A stretch of DNA of 64,000 nucleotides, from positions 9,238,001 through 9,302,000 of the forward strand of contig CP075495.1 of assembly GCA_021613535.1 (NCBI GenBank). Reading direction: 5' to 3'. Of the stretch, positions 1 through 12,200 are shown piece after piece. A program made the translations under genes and the position numbers. Under the pieces are notes generated by a model that saw only the letters and a program-made list of their open reading frames with translations, was not told the DNA's origin and made no database searches. Positions within the stretch are counted from its first letter, which is position 1. Each line of letters begins with the position of its first letter. This stretch comes from Adineta vaga (lineage: Eukaryota; Rotifera).

Positions 1-3000
1 ATACAACGACATTTGATATCCTAGAAAAACACGGATCTAACAATAGCACATGCGAATTGGAATGTACTCGTGATGAAGTTGATTTTATTCAGCGTCATTT
101 AGGAGAATTAGTCACTCGCGATCATCGATCAATATGGTTTACTTATAAAGCAAAACCAACTGATGAACCATCGGAAAATAATCGAAACTATTTTCCAAGA
201 CCTTTGCCACATAAATCATGGACAGCATTGTATAATTTCGGTGCAATGCTTTCTTATGATATATTTATTGATCATATCAAAAATAATCGATCTCCAGTTT
301 CAATTAAAATAGATAGGGATATACGTGGACGACCAAAAAGTCTTATTTTGCAAACAAAACATACCGAATATCGAATGATATTTGATTTTAATTCGTTTCA
401 TACCGATATACTTGTTAAATATGGTGAAGAAAAGAAAAATGAATCTGTTCAAATTGTATTTATGCTTCAAGGATTACCAGAAATTCAGCGAAAATCTAAT
501 GATGGAAGTTATATCAGGTAAAATAAATATGTTTTCATAGCTGTGCTACTGGTGCATACAATTTACAATCTTGGAAATTCACATGCCAATATTAATATAT
601 TTAGAATATGTCATAAGTCAAATCAGAATATTCCGGTCGAAACTATCTCTGAATGTTCAGATTTGTGGCTACAGTTTGATCATTCTTCGGATGCAATCGA
701 ATTTCTTCAACAATTTTCTACTAATAGTAGCATCAAATCTTTTGTTATAAATTATGCTGATTTTCAAAATGTGCCATCTTCACATTACAATCAGTTACAA
801 TCACCACGATTTAATACCCATGCTTCATCCGATTTGGCTCATTATGCTATAGAAATGCTTCGCTCTCTTGGCTATCTATTTTTAGATAAATATCTTATTT
901 ATGAAAAATTTCAACACATACTCAATTTAGATCGTGAACAATCGCCGAAGGATTTCTATGAACTATGTTTTAAGTTGTGGGATAAACTTAAAAAGAACCA
1001 CTGTTATTCGTTGGAAGATATCTTTAATGATGACGACAAAAGCAACCGTAAATTATCCAAGACTCGATATCAAATTCCACACTTTATTATCACTCCACTA
1101 CGCAACTTAATTCAACCAATGCATGAAACAATTGGTCATCGAGCTATGCGACAGTATACGAGTGAGAAAGGATTTCAATGGATGCTTGTTTATATTCGAG
1201 ATGAAGATGGTTTGAAAAAGATCAATGATATTAATAATAATCGTGAACTTAGAGAACGATATAAGAATCTTTTGCAAGAAGGTATATGTTTAGGATCATA
1301 TTCATTTGAACAACTAACATATTATTACTTTGGTTCATCGGGAAGTCAAATGAAAAAGCAAGAATTCTGGTTTATGTCACCAGTGAACGAAAGTGCAACG
1401 AATGCTGCATCTAAAGTTAATGAAGCTCGTACAATATTAGGTGATTTGAAGAAAATTCGAAATGTTGCAACCTATATTGCTCGAGTTGGCCTTTATTTGA
1501 GCAGTTCAAAATCAACAGATGTAAGCATAAAATACGATTGTCAACAGTTTTACAAGAAGTATTTCTACAGATACAATTAAAATATAATGATGAACCTTGT
1601 TGGTGGCAATTTCTATTAAATAATTTTGCTCCAAAATGGGTGAAATTTTCATCCGATCAAACAAAATATCCAGCTCATCTAATTGAAGATATCGAATGTA
1701 ATGGATATTGTTTTACCGATGGTGTAGGTCTCATATCATTAGGTTTGGCGCGAAAAGTCGCTACATCTATTGGGATTCGTTTTAGTAAAAACGTCTGTTC
1801 ATCTTTCTAATCAAATATGACTTATCAATTCCTAAATTTTATATAGGATGATATTCCATCTGCATATCAAATTCGTCTTGCTGGATGTAAAGGAATGCTT
1901 TCAATCGATCCTCGGTCAACATGCAATGATTATTATGTCAAAATTCGAAAGAGTATGAAGAAATTTGATAATGATGATTGGACATTGGATGTTGTTGATC
2001 ATTCTCGCTTAAGTAAGTCAATAGATAAACTTGCATCATTTATACCGTCATCAAATTATAGTGTGTTTAAGTTTAAATAATCAAATTATCCGTCTCTTAT
2101 ATGATCTTAATAATAAAAATAAAGCTGTCTTTGAATCATTACAAAATCGATGTGTCTTACATGATCAATGGCATCCACCAGAAGAAAGATATTACAATAT
2201 TTTTGATTCACAAGATACCGATCGAATTAATGATGAAAAGAGACGACGAAAATATTTGAATGCGTAAGTCTAATAGGTTTTTTTCCTCTCTGCTTCATAT
2301 TCTTTATTTATATACCTATTTTATGTAGAAAAGATTTTTTATGTCGTAATCGAATTCCATTACCTGTCGATGAAGCTCGTTATCTATTTGGTATTGCAGA
2401 TGAAACGAATTCATTGAAGGAAGGTCAATGTTTTATTCAATATCAAAAAATGAATAGAAAAACTTATGAAGTTGTAACAGGTAAATGAATCGACTACAAC
2501 TTACAGATAGATCTTTGTTCTATGTCCAAATCCTACCATTTACACAAATTGATTCTAATCACTATTATTGACACCATGATTATTTTTCTTTTGTATAGGT
2601 GAAGTTTTAGTAACGAAAAATCCATGTCTTTATCCAGGTGATATTCGTCGGCTGCAAGCTGTCGATATTCCAGCACTTCGACCATTTATTCGAGATTGTA
2701 TTGTATTTCCTGTTAGAGGTTCACGACCACACTCTAATGAAATCTCGGGATCGGATCTTGACGGGGATCAATACTGGGTATATTGGGGCAAAGATCTTAC
2801 TATTAATGAAATCATACCACCTTTATCTTATACGCCAGCGACAAAGAAAACAGTGCCGAGCGTAACACCTGATGTAATTGTCAATCATATTTTGGATACA
2901 ATGGATAATCAAACAACGGGAATTATTAGTAATACACATTCAGTTATAGCTGATAGAGCAGTAGATGGAACGAAATCTACCGATTGTAAGTTTTTGGCCG

Positions 3001-3437
3001 ACGTTTTTGCTCGAGCAATTGATTCTATTAAAACTGGCGAAGAAATTCATATGAAAAAAGTTCTGGAGCTACGAGAAAAGTGGTGTAAGGAATATCCATC
3101 GTGGATGATGAAAAACAATAAACCTAAATACAAAAGTGAATCGATCAATGGATACTTATTTGAAAAAGTTCAAAACTTACGAATTGAAGGACGTGCTTAT
3201 AAAAATATACACAAAAAGTATGATAGAATCAATGCAGAGACAAGAATAGATATGGAAAGAGAAAATGGTAATGATGATACGAATGAGCAACGATCTCTAA
3301 TATATATAACAAGATTTATATCGAATACATTGCACAGGATGTCACGAATTCATTTTCATCGTCAGTTTCTGTTTCTAAAACTTTCATTGGCTTTTTTACT
3401 TATATTTATATTTGTACTGTATTCTCTTATAGAATAA
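1..3437 (+). CDS. RNA-dependent RNA polymerase, cellular RDR family (5' truncated)
   Basis: Eukaryotic RDR-type polymerase that copies RNA into double-stranded RNA for small-RNA amplification. The window opens inside the gene, with reading frame from base 3. Exons are 3-517, 605-1520, 1571-1792, 1847-2012, 2062-2263, 2329-2480 and 2599-3437 (3012 nt, divisible by 3; at least 1003 residues). Family landmarks in order are a YCFTDGVG block (about 1710-1731), PSAYQIRLAGCKG (about 1856-1894), a KNPCLYPGD block (about 2620) and the catalytic SDLDGDQYW loop. The loop's three aspartates (DLDGD, 2754-2768, residues 777-781) are intact. The intron 1 acceptor at 604 is the only one that keeps frame; the tempting one at 540 would leave a 23-nt intron and a stop. 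The donor of intron 3 (GTCTGT) is non-consensus. Oddity: the last 23 residues (3366-3434) form a hydrophobic helix ending at the stop, like a tail anchor. Confidence 0.93.
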
Positions 3438-3783
3438 ATATACGAAAACTCAAATTAATTATTTACCCAGTTGCTCAACATTGGACAGGTTGGTTCAATC
3501 AAGACTAAGACACATATTTTAGCGTAGATAGCAAACATTGTTCTTTGGAATTCATTCTGAAAGATGCTTTTCTCCATCATTTCGAGTTTCTTTCTGATAT
3601 TACGATAGTAGCTCAAGTTAACCTCTAAAATGATCATTGATATATTTTACTCTATGTACCTCTTCCTTTTCTATGCATGTACTTTTTCGTTATCAATCAA
3701 TTACAAAATACTTCCGTTACTCTCATATCTAAATAAATAATTTATTTTCTACAAAATTAGTGTGAAAAAAATTCCAATGGTAC
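3438..3783. other. Short intergenic gap
   Basis: Convergent spacer between the RdRP stop and the stop of the minus-strand tetraspan gene. It must hold both 3' ends. I see no coding signal. The 60-codon open frame on the minus strand has no recognisable features. Confidence 0.5.
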
Positions 3784-4233
3784 TTAACAAATACAAGTTT
3801 TGTTTTCATAATAAACATGCAATGCATAGGCACTGACAAAAAAGATGCTACTACCTGCTGAAAGAATGATACGAATAGGCAAATTCAAATTTTGATCATT
3901 ATAAGTTAATTGTAAATAGAAAAACGTAAACATCAAAAGAAATATTATACAAACAATAAGAAAATGACGATAAATTTGACAATGCTGAGCAATTTTTTTT
4001 AAACATTTATATGTTAAAAGAAAACCCAAACAGAAATAAATAATACAATCATATGGTATATAATAATTTCTACCCATATATGGATCTTTACTTAAAATAT
4101 TTCCAATTGATAATAGAAATGCAATTGTAATTAATATAATATCAAAACAAACGATATAATTAATAAAATTCACAAATGGTGATAGGAGATTATTACATGA
4201 TCGATGACTTCTATTCGTATGATTAGAAGCCAT
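3784..4233 (-). CDS. Small four-helix membrane protein, unknown
   Basis: Single-exon open frame of 149 residues; I do not recognise a family. It begins with a short Asn/Ser/His-rich cytosolic-looking tail (MASNHTNRSHRSCNN) and contains four hydrophobic segments at roughly residues 24-45, 64-80, 90-110 and 120-142. A basic stretch (KCLKKIAQH) lies between helices 2 and 3. The C-terminus is CIC after an Asn-Lys-Thr sequon. The regular spacing of the four helices and the lack of low-complexity sequence make a real protein more likely than chance. It lies tail to tail with the RdRP gene. It could be a taxon-restricted tetraspan; function cannot be given. Confidence 0.55.
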   Translation of the reverse strand: MASNHTNRSHRSCNNLLSPFVNFINYIVCFDIILITIAFLLSIGNILSKDPYMGRNYYIPYDCIIYFCLGFLLTYKCLKKIAQHCQIYRHFLIVCIIFLLMFTFFYLQLTYNDQNLNLPIRIILSAGSSIFFVSAYALHVYYENKTCIC

Positions 4234-6244
4234 GTTTCACAATAAATAATAGATGATTAAATTGATAAATTTTAGAAGATTCCTATCGATCTAAATTAAA
4301 CAAAAACAAAAAGTTTTCTTCTAAATATCTATCATCAAAGACGGATATGAGTTGAAAAAAAAAGACATTATATTTCAAGGACTTATTAATAGTTCCAGAA
4401 ATTGTCTAGACGATTCAATTATACGGTTTAAACTATGATTAAAGCAATATCAACAAAAATTAAATATCATCAGAAACTCTTTCAAATACGAAATAATAAA
4501 TAGCTATGGAAAATAATCAGACAAAAAACTATCTTACATTGGCGATCAAAATAGACTGATCAGAATAAATTAAAAGTCAAAGAAAAGAGAGAGACGCAAT
4601 AGCTGATTCGAAAGGATATGCATGAATGAATATCATGGTTGATTTTATGATTTATAAGAAGAAGAAAAAACGTCATATGTTGAAATGTGTCATAAATATA
4701 CCGTTTGTCACAAGTGTGAGTATTTATAAACGTATTTAAACAAAAAAATATGGAACGAAAATATATACTAAGTATCACATCCATTAGATATTCAATTCAT
4801 TATCATGCAAACTAATTTCTGGTTCTATTAATACATTTGTGAAATATTGATATAGATAGTTGTTTTATTATTAGTGTATTTTTTTTGTATATTCCATTAC
4901 TATCTTTTGACATCTTTATAGCATTATTTTTGTATAATTTATGAATCATTTTTTTTAACACTGTTACTTGATTCCATGAAAAATAGGATTAATCAAACGA
5001 ACACATACAAATAAATATGCATAAGAATTAATCATTATTAACTACTTTCTATTCAGTCAAATCTCTCGAGAATATAAACAAGATGACTGAAGAGAAAGTA
5101 GTTTTCCTTTTTCTCCGTCAATATATCACGAAGTAATATATTCACTATGAATAGACCATTTATTCTATAAAAAACCGGATTGATACATAAAACTCATGAA
5201 TTTCTACTGAATATATCCATCGTCATTTTGTTGTTGTTGATACTATATTCCAGAGATGTGATATTTCCAATTGAAACTAACGTAAGTAGAACTCGACTTT
5301 TATTAGAAACATAGATATCTTAATATAGTTTCCGTTTTGATATAATGATTATTCAAACTACTCATAGTAATAAAAACTTCATCATTATACTAAAAGTCAT
5401 GTTTAGTTTGTAAATGGAAGTGCGTGTCTGTGATGATTTCACATAATATGAAATAAGAGGATACTTTTTATTCGAGAAGATAAGAATGTTATACAAAAGC
5501 CCAATAACAAGCATTTAAAAAAAAGAAAAGGAAGGTCCTTTTTTGTTTTCATTTTCACAGAATAATTTCATTCGATAATCAACAAGAAAGAAATCATTGT
5601 ACTGTAAATTTCTAGATAACAATGATAAAATGGAAAGAAAGAAACGCGAGAATATGTTTGATGAAATTACATAAAGAGAAGAGCAAATGACAATGAAATT
5701 TGTACAGTCATAATTATGGCAAGAAGAAAGAAACGTATTGAAAAATACTGATTCACACATTTCTTCATGAATTTGTTCACACTCAAGATGATATCATATA
5801 ATTAAGAGAGAAAAGAAATATATATTAATACACAAGAAAATAAGGCATTTTCCAATAGTCAATGGACGGTGTATTTAAATAATGTCTTTGAGAATATCGA
5901 TTACGTGGAAATTGCTTGTTTGATGTTCAATGCCATGAAGTTTGTATGCTTGGCTGAGACACTCGTCTTCCTGTAGTTCTCTGGAAAAGAAAACACAAAA
6001 ATAAGTTAAGATCTATCGAAAATGATTGAAAAATATGCATAGCAGGAAAACAAAAACTAATTTGTTCATACGACAAAAATTAGCATATGAGCAAGAAACA
6101 AGACAACACATACGGAAATAGGAGGATGATTAGCATGCGAACTAGACATAAAAGAAGAATATATTGATCAGAAATAACATCGTACCACAGAAACTATGAT
6201 TTTCATATTCAAAAACCAGACATTCGACAAACTTCTCCTCACCT
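4234..6244. other. Intergenic region between tetraspan gene and MICAL 3' end
   Basis: AT-rich sequence of 2 kb. It should contain the tetraspan promoter and the MICAL 3' UTR. On the minus strand, 5890-5971 looks like a spliced exon (acceptor TTTTCCAG then an open stretch), and a possible donor (GTATAAAG|GTGAGG) sits just past the MICAL stop. A spliced 3' UTR or alternative last exon is therefore possible. Nothing else is recognised. Confidence 0.45.
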
Positions 6245-9200
6245 TTATACATTGATGCTATCACTCCTGAGAAGAAAAAGTGATTAGAGATGAACAAGAA
6301 TATTTGTTATCAAGCAAAGGTAAATTCAATGAATGTCATAATGATTGTTAAGTATGTATAGATTTTGTTTTTGATTTCTATCTTACCGTATTCTCATTTG
6401 ATCAAGATCTGTTGTTAAACGATTTTTTGCTTCAACTAATCGAGCAATTGCTCTTATCAATTGTTCTTCACGTTCTTTATCTTTTGCTGTTTTTTGTTCA
6501 TCTAAATTTAACAGAAAAACGAACAGTTGTTTATTTTTTCTACAAAAAATTGAAATATAAAACATAAATATCTTCGAAAATAGTTAAGTTTTCTGAGAAC
6601 AATCATATGGTTAGGATTGATTATAGATAAAATCATATGGATGTTTTTAGTAACTATGAACATCAAGTTTCCACTTTAATTTGATAATCAATCTGTCAGG
6701 TTTACATGAAATCTCATTTATCTTTGCGCGAAGAGGATAAGAAGAAAAATCAGTCTCTATATTCGACAACAAGAACGATGTCTTAACTAATACTATTAGA
6801 TCATATTGAACTTTCAGCTAAAAGAACATTAGAAATCTTTTGACCGACAGTTTTACCTGGTAGATAAATTAATTGTCTATATTCATGTTCTGCTCGAGCA
6901 CGTTCATTTTCCAATGTTAATCCACGTTTTGCCATAGATAATTCTTCTTCTCGACGTTGAAGTGTTGTTCTTTCACGAACTGAACATAAACATTCTCTTT
7001 CCCAATAGGATCTTTTCATTTCATTATTTGTACATGAATCTAGAAGAAGAATAAAAATCATTTGATCCAACCTTTTTTCTAACAATAAAATCGTTTTACT
7101 TAGATTTTGTCGTGCGATTTGATGACGTTTCTCTAATTCAATACGTTTTTGTTCAAGTTCATCGAGTTCACGTTGAATTTCTTGTGAACGTCGAAAACGA
7201 ACTAATTCTTTTTGTCTTTCATCTCGTTGTTGCCGTCGTTCATCACTAGAACGTTGTTTTTCATCATCAATCAATGATTGTGAAGACGATGTTGTTGTCG
7301 TTGATAATGATGATGTCGATGATAGATTTAAATTTGATTGAGGTTTGAGAAGTTTTTTCTTCTTTTGATTTGTTTCTTCCAAATTTCGATTCGTTGACAA
7401 TGTCATTTGATAATCCGTAGATGGTAAGGGTGATGACGGACGATTTCGTCCACGTCGTTTAAAACGTTGTTTACTCAATTCATTTGGTGTTTGCTTCGAA
7501 TCCGTATGAAAATTTTCATCATTATCAATTAAATGAATTGTTAATGTCTCATCAAATGTTTTACTACGAACAAGTGTTGATGATGATTTTCGATCAGATT
7601 CATTGGAAACAGATTGATTGATGCGTTCAAAACCAATACCTTCTCGTTTTTTCTCATTATTAGGTATATTTACAACATTAAGAGGATGTGGTTTATGACT
7701 AAGAGCATCTTTCAATGATGGATATAGACGAACATTATGATTCCATTGCGTATTTGTATTAACATGTGATGATTGTATTAAATTTGGATAAATATTTGCT
7801 GATCGGGGTTCTATTAAATTGTAAAAAAAAGAAGAAGAAATACAAAAGTTGTTAAGATGATTTCATATTATTAAAAATTTATTTTATTCTTTTGCGTAGC
7901 AGAGAAATTTCTTATTAATATATTGTTCGAAATAAATTGAATGACTTAAAAAAAGTAACACTAGTATATGTACCCATTATGAAATCATATATTACTGAAG
8001 AATATAAATAATATATGTAAAATCAAAGCAAAAAATGATCTATTTAAGTTTTTACTAATAAATTCTATTCTTTAAGAAGAAAAACAATAAAATCATGTCA
8101 ATTTAATTATAGTTATAAGCAAAAAAACAAGCATCTTGTTTTTTAGTATCGATTACTTGAACAAATAATAGGTTGTAGAAAAGAAAACTCATATTTCTGA
8201 ATTACTTCCTTCGTTCACAAATGATCAGGTACAGACAAAGATATCATAGAATGACTAAATAGACAAGAATCGTAAGTGTTTTTTATCATGTGAACATAAT
8301 TGACGATTAGGAAGAAATATGAAGTCTTTCTGACGTCGATACTAATTCATCAACTGAAGAAAAAAGAAAACAAGTAGAATAGCTTTTCTTAAGCATATAA
8401 AAGCATATCAATAATTCATTTTTATCTATTGACATCGCGTCGAAACTCGAAAGAAATCAACCTAGTTCTATGAAGTAGTATTCATTAGATCGTTCATTCG
8501 TTGTTTTTTTTTTCATAAGAAAGATTTCATATAATAGTTCGCGACTATTTTTATCGTCTTATTAAAAGAATTACGTTCTTTAGTAATATTTTATAAAGTT
8601 CTTTCTTTCAATTTCTATCTCTGAGCTTTTATGATTTTAAATATCTCAATAATAAATGAAATATAGAGTTTCTCTTTTTTTTGTTTTGTTTCATATCAAA
8701 CCTTGTTGAGTAACAGTCGCTAATGTTGTTGTTACTTGTTTTAGACGACTTTTACAAAAATGTAAGGTACAATAGAATTGATATGTTCCATTCGATGATA
8801 AATCATGATAATTATATTCACTTTCTTTTAATGATTTTTCACATGAATAACAATGTAAACATGTTTTATGGAAATATTGTTTATCAACGACAACTGTAGA
8901 TGATTCATCATATGTTGAACCACCACATATTCGACAGGGTGCACGAAAATATGACTAAAAAAAGAAGCGAGAAAGTTTTAACTTTTTTTATTGAGAAATT
9001 TCTTCTTCTTCTTCTTTTCACATTCGATTTAACTATTAGTTTACTTCTTACATGACGTGATAATAATAACATCTTAGAAGATAAGGTTTAAGTCTCACGA
9101 GTGTTCATAAATATATTTCAATTATCAGAAAAGCACGAGTTTTCTTCTTCATCGAACGACATATTAACTTACGTAGGAGATCCGGTCTGACTTTGTTGAG

Positions 9201-12200
9201 GGTGTTGCTAACACCTGTTGATCTAATGGAGAGACAGATGATGGTGAAAGGTCAACAGGTGATGGAGATTCAGATTGAATATGACCCGAATCTAATTGAA
9301 ATAAAGTAAGAATTTATTCTTTGCCGATCGAAAATATATTACCAATGCTTAAAAATTGTTTTCGTTCGGCAAATGATTTTTTCTCATTCGTTGTTTTCGA
9401 TATCTCGGTCGTTGAATCACTTTTTGATGTATCCAGTTTTAAACTAGAAAAGGAAGAAAGAAAGATATAGATTAGACAACAGGAAATATTCATGTCTACA
9501 CATCTTCGCATGTTCCAAAATCTAAAAATGTCGAATGAATAAACGTATTATTTGATTCTATATAGTTTTTTTTCATTGATTCGTAACAGTTCAAATCGGA
9601 ACTTTTTTGTTTGTTTGCATAGACAACTAACAAAGCGAATAATAAGTAGTTTATTAACCATTAGAAAAAAAGAGAAAAAAAGAGAATTGCTTGTTAGTTT
9701 GCTTGTTCATACATTACACATTGAGTAAATGAATATAGAAAGAACTTCTATAGAATTACGCTTTGTACTTTCCAATAGTAAGATTTTTAGTAGGAAAAAA
9801 AAGAGAATTTAGTTTAGAATCTAGATCAAGGAGAAAAGAATGAATACTCTATGGAGCATGCTGATATCTAATAGAATTGTTTAGCGTTTGATTGTTACCA
9901 ATTGGTTTATTTCGATATATATTCTAGTTTAAAATCGATGAGAGGTGAAAGTACAAATTTATTCTTTCTACACTCACTCATACCGACGTTCCTACAGTAT
10001 AGATCGAGAGAAGTTTTTTCTAAGACAGGTAAATTAGTAATTTCTCAATAAAACTATCACTTCGTTCGCTGGAATATAGAACGCTTACATGGCTCATAGA
10101 TTCTACTCTGTTATGTTTGTATTCGCATACATTTATGAGTCTTTCCACGAAACAATGAAAATGTAACCTATGATTGATTTTCTAATATGAAATAATAGAT
10201 AGTGAACCTTACTTTGTTACAAAGAAAAAATATAGACATGAGATTCGAAGAGTACTACGGATAGTTCTCTTGACAAGTTTAAAAGGACTTTTTTCGAATC
10301 TAATGGATTTATAAGGAGTTCAAGATAATCCTGTAGATTCGTAAGAAACCATAAAGGATCATAGAAAATCATGCGCAATATTGAAAATCTAATGTTTGAG
10401 GATTCAATGCTTCCTCCTCTCGACTTACACTGAATCGTCATCTTCATTGTTGTCTTCATCATCATCATCATCTTCTTCTTCTTCTTCATCGTCGTCATCG
10501 TCCGATTGATCGTCATCATCATCATCATCAGTAGTTTCTTCGATTGAAGAATTCGTTAGATTATCATTGGTTTTTGCTGATGTTTGTTCTCCATCGTCAT
10601 TTCTTGAAAATACAATCATATACTTGACTTACTCAATAAATATCTACTTACATTCTATTCAATGGTGAACCGTAGACAACTTCATCTTTTTCGTTATCAA
10701 CAATGTCTTTTTCGAGAGTAAATGAAACACGTTCATAAGTTTTTGGATTATCTAAATGACATGCTGATGATAATTGTTGATTGGATGATTTTTGTTTGTT
10801 TATATCAAGGCCTATTAAAATATAATTAACATCAATAGGAAAAGAAAACAGCGTTTTTTGTTTTTTTATTTATTTTCATCCGATTTTAGATGTCCTTGTT
10901 CGAGACTAATTTTTGCTTATCTATAATCAGACATTAAACATTCAACAATGTCAATCGTTCAATAATCGAAGGTTTTTTTTCATATTATTCAGTCGGTACA
11001 AACATATATATATATACATTTGTAAATTAAACGAAGGTAAGACAAAGATTTCGAGAAGAAAGAAGAGAAAAAGCGAGCGAGAATGAGAATATACTCATTC
11101 GTCATTTTCCATAGTGCTTCATTTCCTTCTTTCTCTCCGTCTCTCTATTTTCATCTCTATCTTCTCTTCATTTTCTTTTTTCTTTATTCAGAATGCAGCA
11201 GTAAGATAGTTAGTTAGTTAGTTAGTAACAAACAAAGAATTACGACAATATCATGGATGATACCGCACGTAATGCAACCAGAGGTTTGGTACGTGCTATA
11301 TTAGCTCTAACAAACGTAGAACGAAATTCAGCAAGCGTACAATCAACATGTCAATATATTCATTGTGTATTTTTTCTTAATGATCATGGTGATCATAATA
11401 GTACATGCCGTGTAACATCATCCATATCGGATGAAAATAAAATTGAATTACCATATTTTTCAATTTTTGCCAAATATATTCATTTATATGTTTATCCATT
11501 CTTTATTTTAATGGGTATACTTGGAAATAGTTTATCATGTTTTATCATGTTTATGAATGTTCGACGTAGTGGTTTTCCAACAAGTCTTTATTTAACATTA
11601 TTAGCCTTTGTTGATTGTTTATTTATATTAGGTAGTGCACTACCTGATTGGCTTTCTCAACTTAATTATAGACTTGATATAAAACTTTTATCAGATTTTT
11701 CTTGTCGATTTGTTTATTGGTTTGGTCATTTTACAACACATTTATCTGCTGGTCTAGTTGTTGGTGTTACTGTTGAACGTTTTATTGCCGTACAATATCC
11801 ATTAATTGCACATAAAGTTAATACAGTTACACATACACGAATTGTTTTAATTATTTTAATTATTTTCTTCTTCTTACTTGATAGTCCAGTATTTATACTT
11901 GTTAAAAAATTAAATGAAAGTGTTCATATTGTTTTAACATGTAATAACGATACACAAGCTAGTTATGAACGACGTGATATGCTTCGTTGTGCACTTACAA
12001 ATCAACGATATAAACAAGCATGGGTTTATGTTGATTTTGCGGTTTATACATTGATACCATTTTTAATTATTGGAACATTAAATTCATTGATTATTCGTCG
12101 ATTAATTGATGCACAACGTTTTCGACAACGTATGTTTCGATTTCATAACAATGTTAATCGATATGATCATGAAGATATTAAACATCGACATTATTCTGCA

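Noticed and set aside
518-540. A 23-nt intron in the RdRP gene
   Set aside because: It is shorter than spliceosomal introns here and leads to a stop; the acceptor at 604 gives an 87-nt intron in the right phase.
1521-1570. Apparent frameshift in RdRP
   Set aside because: A 50-nt intron with GTAAGC donor and CTACAG acceptor joins the two frames exactly.
10217-10528. Methionine-rich minus-strand open frame
   Set aside because: It is the other reading frame of the MICAL Asp/Glu tract (GAT/GAA repeats).
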